Source of the DNA: Candidatus Saccharibacteria bacterium RIFCSPHIGHO2_02_FULL_47_12
Lineage (GTDB): Bacteria > Patescibacteriota > Saccharimonadia > Saccharimonadales > JANWIN01
Direction of reading: 5' to 3'
Length of the DNA: 11,827 nucleotides
Assembly (NCBI GenBank): GCA_001790455.1
Contig: MGCP01000036.1
Span: 34,232-46,058, forward strand
The notes under the pieces are model-generated. The model was given only the letters and a program-made list of their open reading frames with translations. It made no database searches and was not told the DNA's origin. Positions 6,601-10,466 of this stretch are shown piece by piece; the first letter of the stretch is position 1, and each line of letters opens with the position of its first letter. Position numbers and translations under genes: made by a program.

Positions 6601-9534
6601 GCTGGTACCAATACCGCCGGCACTGTCCAGTCGACTGTTTACTACGCTAAGCTCAACGCGGACGGCAGTACCGGAGCCTGGGCTGCAACCCAAAGCACCA
6701 ACACTGCTGTAGCTGATGCATCAGTCGCTATCGCGAACGGCTACATTTATCTGGTAGGCGGTTCAGACAGCGGCTCGACGATAACCACAAAGGTACAATC
6801 TGCCCAATTGAATACCGACGGTACCACCGGATCATGGAGCTTGAATACCGCTTTGCCGTCAGCGCGACAATCCGCCAATGTCTACGCAGCAAACGGCTAC
6901 ATATACGCTGTCGGTGGTTACAGTGGTTTTGCTACATCGCCTACAACCAGCGTTTTCTACGCCAAGGCAGGCCCCGGCGGTACACTTGGTGCCTGGCAGA
7001 CCGCGACCAATTCATTACCTGTAGTTTCAGCCGATGGCCCCGGCAACGGCATAGGTATTACCGTAAATGGATACATGTATGTTCTCGGCGGGTACAACGG
7101 CAACCCAGGGGCAGGTACCAGAGTTTCCACCGTCTTCTACACCTCCACTAGCCGCATCCTAGCCGGTGGCTCCCTAGACCTAGTAGGCCTGGGTGGCCAG
7201 GTGCTGGGCGATGTTGGCGGTACCGGTGGTAGCTTAACTGCCGGAAATACAAGTATTATTGGCACGCTAAATGTTCAAGAATCGGCCAATATCAACGGCA
7301 GCCTATCTGTAAATGGCTCTGGATCATTTAACGGCGACCTGGCGGTACTTTCTCAGACAAACAACACCCCACATACCTTTACCAGCACCTGTAACTGTGA
7401 GCGCAACTCTGCGGCCGGCACCTTTGGTTCGCAGACATCACTTGATTCTATAACCGACTCAGTTGTATACAAAGGTAAACTATTTGTTGCGGTAGGCGAG
7501 TCAGATGCAGCCGCAGTATATAGGTACGATGGCGGCACAACCTGGACACTGGTTACCTACACCACTGTTGGCGAGGCTGCCTCTGACGGCACGGACGCCA
7601 CAAATATTGATGCCTTTGTTATGGCTGTTTACGACGGCAAACTCTACATAGCCAGCCAAACAGGTAGCACCACCGGCGCACTCTATGTAAGTTCTACGGC
7701 CGACACAACCGCGAACTCATTTACTCTAGTAAATGCCACGCGCGGCACGTTTAACCAAGCTAGTGCTCCTGGTGTGTCTGACCTGGCTGTTTGGAACGGG
7801 GCACTTTATATAGCCACCCAAAACACCAATCTGACAGAGATAGTACGGTACGACGGCGGCACCACGTTTACTCAGGTCAGTGGCACGGACGGTACTATAG
7901 ATAACACGGCTTCAAATACGGTTGATGCTGCAGTGCTGGCCGTACATGAGGGAAGGTTATTTGCCGGTATGCAAACGGCTGGAAATGCGGCAAGGGTTTC
8001 GGTATATGAGGGCATCGGGACCACCTGGACAGCGTTGTCTTCGGTTGGGGGTATTGGTGGTGGCAACCAAATCGACGATATTACCTCGCTTGAGTCTTAT
8101 AATGGCACCCTGTTTGCTTCAACGGGTGAGACGGACGGTGCGGAAATACTCAAATGGAACGTGGCCGGAAATGCTACAAGTGCCTCTGACAGTAACTGGC
8201 AACTGGTTTCGCTTGGCGCTGGTGAGATTAATTCTGGCGACACTGTTAATACCGTAGACAAGGCGTTATTAAAGACATATAACGGCCGTCTATACGCAGG
8301 TAGCTTCACGGATGCAACGGCTGGCACAACCAACTCTGGTGGGGTATATGAATATGATTCTACGTCAAACACATGGACACTTCTAAACGGCACCAGAGGT
8401 ACGTTTGGCGCCACAACCAATGTAAACAATGTGACCTCACTGATTGAATACAACAAAACATTATTTGTAGGAACAGACGACAGCACCACAGGGGTAGCCG
8501 CAATATATAGTTGGGAGAAAAATCAAAACACTTCATACCAGCTGCAATTCCAATCTACCCCAGGCAATACAGGAGGCATAAGTTTCATAGGAGATGTCCA
8601 GACTTCTAACTTCAATCAGGGCAATACAGGATCATTTATCTTCACGCATGGCATTATGACAACTACGGGCGCCTATGACCTTGCAGAAGATTACCCCACC
8701 CGCGATGACAGCCTAAATGCTGGCGAGCTGGTATCTATTGACCCCAGTGAATACGGCTTCGTAAAGAAGACAGCAGTGGCAAATGACAGCACAGTCGTGG
8801 GTGTTTACTCTACAAACCCAGGATTCCGCTTGTCCCAACAAGACAGCAGTATAGATGGAGGCAGGGCAGTGCCTATTGCTCTGGCAGGACGAGTCCCTGT
8901 AAAGGTTACAAATGAAGGTGGGGCAATAGCTCCGGGCGACTACCTAACGTCTTCCACTACGCCAGGCTATGCCAAAAAAGCTACAGAGTCTGGCCCCGTG
9001 ATCGGAAAAGCACTGGCATCGTTTGACAGTGCCTCTGGAAGCGTTCTGGCGTTTGTAAATATTAGTTACTACAACCCTGCTGGCGCTCAGGCAATGCAGG
9101 GCGGCGACCCAACTGACTTTGCCAGCCTAAACGTTACAGGCGAGGCCACCCTGGGCTCACTAACCGTAACAGGCTCCGCCAAGTTTGCCGGCAACATAAT
9201 TGTAGGTGGACATATCATAACCCAGGGCGATGCACCCCAAGCAGACGTAGATGAAGCCAGTGGCACCGGCGCAGCAGCCAGCATAGAAGGTAATGACACC
9301 GCCGGCAGCCTAAGCCTCACAGCGGGCACAGACATTGCGCCTGGCAAGGCCATAAAGGTTACCTTTAACAAGCCATTTACAAACAAACCAGTCGTACAGC
9401 TGACCCCAGCAAATGATTCAGCCGCAAAGATCAAATACTTTGTAGAGGCTACAGCTGATGGATTCCAAATAACATTTATAGACCAGCCAGAGGCAGGCGT
9501 TACGTACAAACTAAACTACTGGACAGTAGAGTGA
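1..9534 (+). CDS. Giant modular surface protein (CBM-like, kelch and tail-fibre-like domains), 5' partial
   Basis: A single open frame runs from the first base to a TGA stop and encodes at least 3177 residues rich in Thr, Ser, Asn and Gly. The ATG at 13 is not the start: the codons before it (Ala-Ser-Gly-Ser) align with an internal module near 5401-5430 (Ala-Val-Ser-Thr-Ser-Thr-Ile), so the gene begins upstream. Domains by nucleotide position: CBM-like 1 (1-249, partial), CBM-like 2 (253-693), kelch propeller 1 (748-1630), linker (1630-1893), CBM-like 3 (1894-2349), beta-repeat region (2356-3465), CBM-like 4 (3466-3918), kelch 2 (3979-4890), linker (4891-5178), CBM-like 5 (5179-5649), CBM-like 6 (5653-6132), kelch 3 (6196-7146), linker (7147-7365), seven-bladed propeller (7366-8520), and a tail-fibre-like C-terminus (8521-9534). 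The CBM-like modules open with NPSFE or a variant, followed by GW, as in CBM4/9-type jelly rolls. No LPXTG motif or C-terminal membrane helix is seen, so any anchor lies in the missing N-terminus or in a partner. I infer an exported adhesin; ligand and anchoring are unknown. Confidence 0.93.
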   Translation, partial: ASGSMSTFDVGTNINGSTTTCLSGQSLNTNFVRFSCSFTTGTTTTGSDYIFMRNSAATVYTMVFDAAQLELGSSATTYQPDPYPNIVFNPSFEQNANGWSAKGSATISSSDDFAKFGTRSLKVATTAVANDGASFITPTLNGRYALSFYARRDTGSSSNLSFGNSSGSDTDCSTGNSLTTTWTQYTCTFTASNTTSIYMKQSTAAAMNMYIDGVTLVASGVAQAYNAGGSNLQVEPLYSNITLNATNSAELQPWQQTTGLSGGLRPGYVFANGYAYSLTEINGTVSYAKVNADGSLGAATTTTSLPGANCNNPNTTANGYLYSLAGNLSTNTYYAKLNSDGSVAAWQAGTSFPIAINGGETFVANGYIYFVGGSDNNFVCVSGGTQSAAVYYAKLNADGSFGSWTKAASSLPAGVSYSGVAVSNGYVYSVGGVTAGNNPTTAIYYAQLNADGSLGSWQTNSVSLPSGATVGTGATILNGYLYAFLGSQVVYARVNSDGSIGTFSSSKTPPPSLGSSYPRLSQNNGYLYVPGSFYTSPERVKIGGTLDLIGVGGQTASDGSGSTGSLIAGNTNVTGTLQVNGNANFAQNVSVGGSLSTGSTTVRNLQNSATMFQVQSAGAVNALNITTANYVGNSNFESGISGQAPDGWSAKGSGTPTVSNAQADFGTNSMQVVTTTAANDGAKYNYNFAASTTYTLSLYAKVASGSITDFVVGHQETGSDVNCLTGQTVNTTWTRFSCTFATGASISGTPNVYVQKSGASAETFFIDGVQLEVAGSVTNYRTSDVGLDGQVTIKPTADSTATFQVQNASGANLFNVDTTNSNVTVANAGLAGTVQIGNTTGAVAQTINIGNNATASSTNNVVIGSTVAGTVTLQPAGGVVISTLGTANTDTVLCRNGSNIIATCSSTFATTANAFLQGGNSFGATAVLGTNDTNNLAFETDGTTRWLIDTSGHLLPNVDDTYDIGSDTARVRDLYTGPGTIHVGTSTTDEGTISYNTTSNSVVLGSQASTGNGGVQVQNASDITNAFRVSSTYGDILHVNTSANTVTLGAGGAGGPTASLNIQGGADSALITLTRGTGSGDDAAIIFSNGTNKIGTFNATDNLEFKTNNSTVVTLANSNGAATFKNSANSQQAFQVQNSSSTSILDINTLTSGLNLVANPSIEANTNGYSAKGSATVSIDDSVTAQFGSRYLKAATTAAIDDGAKYTFPFAASTQYSLSFYARSTASTGANISFGRADNGTDTDCSTGNTLTTTWTQFTCTFTTGATIGSTSNFYVKQSDATARSIYIDGVTLVTGSTALAYVAPGSNLQVDANYSNLTLNSTNSGEIQPWQVSPNNLPAGRLDMNPVIVNGYAYVIGGDFGGNATTYYSKLNSDGSIGTWQTSTNTLPQNVHLHSTVAANGYIYVTGGRTGSASPYNSVYYTKVNADGDIGPWQLNSNNLPVGLDSHASVVANGYIYVTGGTIAGGTAQTAVYYAKLNADGSIGSWKTNASPLPTTMGEHTAVVANGYVYVFYWQSTYSAKINSDGSIGTWSTASTSLPNIRLSTGATVVNGYVYLIGGNSGGGGRTTTTYYARLGASGTIGSWQTSAVTFPIQTSNTTAVSINGYIYWIGGCSGACSSVQTTYITSTSRILAGGSLDLVGLGGQVLGDVGGTGGSLTAANGTFVGDLQVQGNANFNQAVSISQSLSVNGSVSVQTVTDSKTGFQVQGSTGQSIIDVNTTSFKNLLNEGSFEGGSAAVGGWAKLQGAETTFATSADAGFAKFGSQSLKVVTAAETANQGAKYTYRFKPNTTYTFSIYAAVSTSTISTFDIGYNVNGSTSMCSTGNTLTTTPTRFICTFTTGTTTTTSDYVLVRDSSSTSHTIYLDGAQLETNSGATSYADPVALNLVPNPSFEQGTNGWSAKGSGTTIGLDSTFAFSGNQALKVVTTTTTDAGASFTVPLLANTQYTLSVYARVAGPGNSITDFVVGRQDNGSDNTCLTGQTVYPDWTHGYTYTRFTCTFTTGATVNSTTNIFFQKSGASAETFYIDAVQLEQTHTASQYQEAFNNLQVDSATSTVTLNGSNSGEIQPWRLSANALCAAISDTSVVTLNGFIYVIGGANASAVNVNTVCYAKINTDGSAGAWSTTTAFPTTFADASAVAANGYVYVTGGNDGTNAQSTVYYAKANANGTLGSWSSSSNQLPAVRSRHSSATANGYLYVVAGTNTAGTVQSTVYYAKLNADGSTGAWAATQSTNTAVADASVAIANGYIYLVGGSDSGSTITTKVQSAQLNTDGTTGSWSLNTALPSARQSANVYAANGYIYAVGGYSGFATSPTTSVFYAKAGPGGTLGAWQTATNSLPVVSADGPGNGIGITVNGYMYVLGGYNGNPGAGTRVSTVFYTSTSRILAGGSLDLVGLGGQVLGDVGGTGGSLTAGNTSIIGTLNVQESANINGSLSVNGSGSFNGDLAVLSQTNNTPHTFTSTCNCERNSAAGTFGSQTSLDSITDSVVYKGKLFVAVGESDAAAVYRYDGGTTWTLVTYTTVGEAASDGTDATNIDAFVMAVYDGKLYIASQTGSTTGALYVSSTADTTANSFTLVNATRGTFNQASAPGVSDLAVWNGALYIATQNTNLTEIVRYDGGTTFTQVSGTDGTIDNTASNTVDAAVLAVHEGRLFAGMQTAGNAARVSVYEGIGTTWTALSSVGGIGGGNQIDDITSLESYNGTLFASTGETDGAEILKWNVAGNATSASDSNWQLVSLGAGEINSGDTVNTVDKALLKTYNGRLYAGSFTDATAGTTNSGGVYEYDSTSNTWTLLNGTRGTFGATTNVNNVTSLIEYNKTLFVGTDDSTTGVAAIYSWEKNQNTSYQLQFQSTPGNTGGISFIGDVQTSNFNQGNTGSFIFTHGIMTTTGAYDLAEDYPTRDDSLNAGELVSIDPSEYGFVKKTAVANDSTVVGVYSTNPGFRLSQQDSSIDGGRAVPIALAGRVPVKVTNEGGAIAPGDYLTSSTTPGYAKKATESGPVIGKALASFDSASGSVLAFVNISYYNPAGAQAMQGGDPTDFASLNVTGEATLGSLTVTGSAKFAGNIIVGGHIITQGDAPQADVDEASGTGAAASIEGNDTAGSLSLTAGTDIAPGKAIKVTFNKPFTNKPVVQLTPANDSAAKIKYFVEATADGFQITFIDQPEAGVTYKLNYWTVE
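748..1630 (+). other. Kelch-like six-bladed propeller 1
   Basis: Six repeats are visible, each with an NGY-aromatic-hydrophobic core strand (FANGYAYSL, TANGYLYSLAG, VANGYIYFVGG, VSNGYVYSVGG, ILNGYLYAFLG, QNNGYLYVPGS). Between core strands are YYAKLNADGSxGSW-type strands. Paired glycines after a hydrophobic strand and a Trp at the end of the blade are kelch traits. Six blades is a common propeller size. This copy is the least regular of the three: blades 1, 5 and 6 lack the GG pair. Confidence 0.7.
1894..2349 (+). other. CBM4/9-like module 3
   Basis: The module opens with NSNFE and a following DGW, then WSAKGSG as in the other modules, and closes with FFIDGVQLEV. Cysteines at codons 2167 and 2212 match the pair in modules 1, 2, 4 and 5. 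It is separated from module 4 by the long beta-repeat region, unlike the adjacent pairs in the other two sets. Confidence 0.65.
2356..3465 (+). other. Phage-tail-fibre-like beta-repeat region
   Basis: About 370 residues of short beta-prone units carry recurring phrases such as FQVQNASG (also in the linkers) and LFNVDTTNSNVTV. A central stretch (LAFETDGTTRWLIDTSGHL, then YDIGSDTARVRDLY) resembles repeats found in phage tail fibres and large bacterial fibre proteins. It lies between CBM-like modules 3 and 4, which would otherwise be adjacent. I infer an elongated stalk, possibly a trimeric beta-helix. No enzyme motif was recognised. Confidence 0.5.
3466..4890 (+). other. CBM4/9-like module 4 followed by kelch-like propeller 2
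   Basis: Module 4 opens with NPSIE at 3475-3489, has cysteine codons at 3733 and 3778, and ends with YIDGVTLV. The propeller from about 3979 has six blades (VNGYAYVIGG, AANGYIYVTGG, VANGYIYVTGG, VANGYVYVFYW, VNGYVYLIGG, INGYIYWIGG). Blade 4 lacks the GG pair. Inter-strand segments repeat as YYAKLNADGSIGSW and close variants. The junction GEIQPW is shared with propeller 3. Confidence 0.7.
4879..4980 (+). repeat. 34-residue linker repeat, copy 1
   Basis: Starts TSTSRILAGGSLDL and ends GGTGGSLTA. It joins propeller 2 to the following beta linker. The amino acid sequence is identical to the copy at 7141-7242, but 19 of the 34 codons differ, all synonymously, including two serine TCN/AGC switches. 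Confidence 0.9.
5179..6132 (+). other. CBM4/9-like modules 5 and 6
   Basis: Module 5 opens with NEGSFE at 5182-5199 and has cysteine codons 5464 and 5509. It is the closest relative of the partial module 1 (compare STISTFDIGYNVNGS with SMSTFDVGTNINGS). Module 6 opens with NPSFE at 5668-5682 and has cysteine codons 5932 and 5995. The spacing of that last pair is 21 residues instead of 15 because about six residues (HGYTYT) are inserted before the second cysteine. Confidence 0.65.
6196..7146 (+). other. Kelch-like six-bladed propeller 3
   Basis: Six blades are seen (LNGFIYVIGG, AANGYVYVTGG, TANGYLYVVAG, IANGYIYLVGG, AANGYIYAVGG, VNGYMYVLGG), again joined by YYAKLNADGSTGAW-type strands. It begins with the GEIQPW junction and runs directly into the linker whose sequence is identical to that after propeller 2. 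This is the most regular of the three propellers. Confidence 0.72.
7141..7242 (+). repeat. 34-residue linker repeat, copy 2
   Basis: Identical at protein level to 4879-4980, with 19 synonymous codon differences. It has the same place in the architecture, directly after a kelch-like propeller. A looser relative follows propeller 1 near 1630-1700 (GGTLDLIGVGGQ). Confidence 0.9.
7366..8520 (+). other. Seven-bladed beta-propeller, distinct from the kelch-like ones
   Basis: Seven repeats share a short core strand (YKGKLFVAVGE, YDGKLYIASQ, WNGALYIATQ, HEGRLFAGMQ, YNGTLFASTGE, YNGRLYAGSF, YNKTLFVGTDD). A second strand of the type VYRYDGGTTWTLV follows. The repeat differs from the NGYIYVTGG/NADGSIGSW repeat of the three upstream propellers, so it has a separate origin. 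Seven is a common propeller blade number. No ligand can be named. Confidence 0.65.
8521..9534 (+). other. Tail-fibre-like C-terminal region
   Basis: After a short linker comes DLAEDYPTRDD (8677-8709), VVGVYSTNPGF (from 8797), GRVPVKV and PGDYLTSSTTPGYA. These phrases recall C-terminal domains of phage tail and fibre proteins, some of which (peptidase_G2 type) self-cleave and help trimers form. I cannot identify catalytic residues, so self-cleavage is speculation. After another beta linker (about 9115-9225) the protein ends in a roughly 80-residue beta domain (GNDTAGSLSLTAG to YKLNYWTVE), a type I recall at the ends of phage and bacterial fibre proteins. Confidence 0.5.
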
Positions 9535-9552
9535 AACGAGGACATAGGATAC

Positions 9553-9562
9553 AGGATATAGG
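9553..9562 (+). repeat. Left flank repeat of the broken four-helix-bundle locus
   Basis: AGGATATAGG lies within a low-complexity stretch of GGATA/AGG units (9538-9574). Its exact reverse complement is at 10446-10455 on the far side of the locus. The pair brackets both fragments of the broken gene and the transposase unit. It may be the end of a cassette or just a simple-sequence tract. Confidence 0.55.
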
Positions 9563-9566
9563 GTTC

Positions 9567-9574
9567 AGGGGAGG
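9567..9574 (+). promoter_or_regulatory. Ribosome binding site of the broken four-helix-bundle gene
   Basis: AGGGGAGG lies five bases before the ATG at 9580. This strong Shine-Dalgarno match supports 9580 as a true former start codon rather than a chance ATG. Confidence 0.7.
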
Positions 9575-9629
9575 AAAAAATGGCACTGCAGTCGTATAAA
9601 GATCTGGAAGTATGGAAGAAGAGCATGTT

Positions 9630-9650
9630 TTACAAGGTGCCACCCTGTAA
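9630..9650 (+). repeat. REP-like palindrome 1
   Basis: A 21-nt imperfect palindrome: arms TTACAAGGTG and CACCCTGTAA around a central C, with one mismatch. It is the exact reverse complement of palindrome 2. With three more bases on the inner side the two form a perfect 24-bp inverted repeat (9630-9653 and 9686-9709) around a 32-nt loop. Confidence 0.85.
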
Positions 9651-9688
9651 CGGGGTTATATACATGTGCGTAACCAAGCTTATAGCCG

Positions 9689-9709
9689 TTACAGGGTGGC
9701 ACCTTGTAA
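9689..9709 (+). repeat. REP-like palindrome 2
   Basis: Arms TTACAGGGTG and CACCTTGTAA around a central G; exact reverse complement of palindrome 1. It lies 29 bases before the transposase start. An inverted pair of this kind resembles the BIME arrangement of REP elements. The loop between the pair contains a minor inner stem (GGTTA at 9654-9658, TAACC at 9671-9675). Confidence 0.85.
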
Positions 9710-9738
9710 GCAGAAGCGTTAAGCTGTAGGATAGATGT

Positions 9739-10350
9739 ATGCCATCAAAACATATAGAAAAAATATACCTAGAAGATAGCTACTACCATGTCTTTAACAG
9801 GGGTGTCAATAAGCGAACCATATTCAAAGACGAGACCGATTACGCAGTTTTTCTTAGTCTATTAAAACGCTACCTAAGCCCGGAGCCAGTCAAGGACAGA
9901 CAGGGCAGAGAATATCCTTCATATTTTGGCAAGATTAAAATTCTGGCTTTTTGTTTGATGCCAAATCATTTTCACTTGCTGGTTTTTCAGACAGAAAGGG
10001 ATGCTATGACGAAGCTTCTAAAAAGCGTCTGCGTAGCCTACACAATGTATTTCAATAAAAGATACAAACGAGTGGGGCATTTGTTTCAGGATCGCTTCAA
10101 AGCTTCCCGGATTTATCAGGACGCATACCTTGAGCACATTAGCCGCTACATACACTTAAACCCCGATAATTATAAAGAATGGGAGTTCTCAAGCCTTCCA
10201 TATTATCTGGGCAGTAAAGAAGCTGCGTGGGTTGAGCCCCAACCAATCCTTGATCTTTTCCAAGGTAGTTCTTATGAGAAGTTTCTGTCGGACTACAGTG
10301 AACATCGCAATATGCTAAGGGAGCTGAAGCATGAACTTGCTGACATGTGA
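9739..10350 (+). CDS. REP-associated tyrosine transposase (RAYT, Y1/HUH family)
   Basis: This 203-residue protein is a single-strand DNA transposase of the HUH superfamily, related to IS200/IS605 TnpA and associated with REP palindromes. The metal-binding pair is seen in LMPNHFHLL (His77 and His79). The catalytic tyrosine lies in YTMYFNKRY and is Tyr101 or Tyr104; I cannot decide between them by eye. RAYT signatures GHLFQDRFKA (114-123) and YIHLNP (137-142) follow. The length is normal for the family and no frame damage is seen, so it may be active. The ATG at 9739 is preceded by only a weak TAGG about 8 bases away. An ATG at 9735 is in another frame. The gene is flanked on both sides by matching 21-nt palindromes, its probable substrate, and interrupts a four-helix-bundle gene. 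Confidence 0.92.
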   Translation: MPSKHIEKIYLEDSYYHVFNRGVNKRTIFKDETDYAVFLSLLKRYLSPEPVKDRQGREYPSYFGKIKILAFCLMPNHFHLLVFQTERDAMTKLLKSVCVAYTMYFNKRYKRVGHLFQDRFKASRIYQDAYLEHISRYIHLNPDNYKEWEFSSLPYYLGSKEAAWVEPQPILDLFQGSSYEKFLSDYSEHRNMLRELKHELADM

Positions 10351-10369
10351 TTATCTACTAAAAAGGAGC

Positions 10370-10390
10370 TTACAGGGTGCCACCCTGTAA
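10370..10390 (+). repeat. REP-like palindrome 3
   Basis: A perfect 10-bp stem with a one-base centre: TTACAGGGTG, C, CACCCTGTAA. It differs from palindrome 1 by one base. It lies 19 bases after the transposase stop. A GGAG stands at 10365-10368, the place where other REP systems carry a guide tetranucleotide, but no comparable tetramer precedes palindrome 1, so its role is open. Confidence 0.85.
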
Positions 10391-10443
10391 ATAAAAAGAA
10401 GATGCTTTATGTGCTCATGAAAAAACTAAATCCCAAGCCCTAA
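10390..10443 (+). pseudogene. Four-helix-bundle gene, probable 3' remnant
   Basis: The frame from palindrome 3 to TAA 10441 reads KKKMLYVLMKKLNPKP. Avd-like four-helix-bundle proteins commonly end in a helix of the form xxxKMLxxLIxKL, so KMLYVLMKKL fits the missing C-terminus of the gene that starts at 9580. Both remnants lie within the same flanking inverted repeat, which supports one original gene. The central 80 or so residues are gone, so a simple insertion does not explain the locus. The assignment rests on about ten residues and is only moderate. Confidence 0.5.
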
Positions 10444-10445
10444 AT

Positions 10446-10455
10446 CCTATATCCT
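10446..10455 (+). repeat. Right flank repeat of the broken four-helix-bundle locus
   Basis: CCTATATCCT is the exact reverse complement of 9553-9562 and lies in a CCCTAAATCC-type low-complexity stretch (10426-10460). It runs into the ribosome binding site of the next gene, so the repeat tract supplies that gene's leader. Confidence 0.55.
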
Positions 10456-10462
10456 AAAGGAG
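10456..10462 (+). promoter_or_regulatory. Ribosome binding site for the 258-residue secreted protein
   Basis: AAAGGAG lies four bases before ATG 10467. No comparable site precedes the next in-frame ATG at 10500, which decides the start in favour of 10467. Confidence 0.7.
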
Positions 10463-10466
10463 TAAA

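Larger units (their letters stand above)
9580..9729 (+). pseudogene. Four-helix-bundle (23S rRNA IVP family) gene, 5' fragment
   Basis: The first 17 residues (MALQSYKDLEVWKKSMF) match the usual N-terminus of the avd-like branch of the 23S rRNA intervening-sequence protein family, in which YKDLxVWxKS starts helix 1. From about codon 17 the frame runs into the 21-nt palindromes and their loop, then stops at TAG 9727 after 49 codons. The tail (residues 18-49) is therefore translated repeat DNA. Intact members have roughly 115-130 residues, so nearly the whole bundle is missing. A probable C-terminal remnant lies at 10390-10443. The ribosome binding site is intact, so a 49-residue chimeric peptide could still be made. 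Family members are small helical proteins of uncertain function. Confidence 0.72.
9630..10390 (+). mobile_element. RAYT unit with flanking REP-like palindromes
   Basis: The unit consists of an inverted pair of 21-nt palindromes (9630-9650, 9689-9709), a complete REP-associated tyrosine transposase gene (9739-10350) and one more palindrome (10370-10390). RAYT genes are known to sit beside the REP sequences they act on, and this layout matches. The unit lies within a four-helix-bundle gene whose ends remain on either side. No target duplication was found. The ends are placed at the outer palindromes by inference. Confidence 0.65.

Noticed and set aside
748..7146. CRISPR or simple tandem DNA repeat in the kelch regions
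   Set aside because: The repeat is at protein level with diverged codons and no uniform spacer; it encodes propeller blades.
2532..9509. Antisense open frames of 60-140 codons opposite the giant gene
   Set aside because: They are opposite a repetitive Thr/Ser/Gly/Ala-rich frame, have no family motifs, and some overlap each other. They look like composition shadows.
9735..9737. ATG at 9735 as the transposase start
   Set aside because: It is in a different frame from the transposase and reaches a stop after a few codons.
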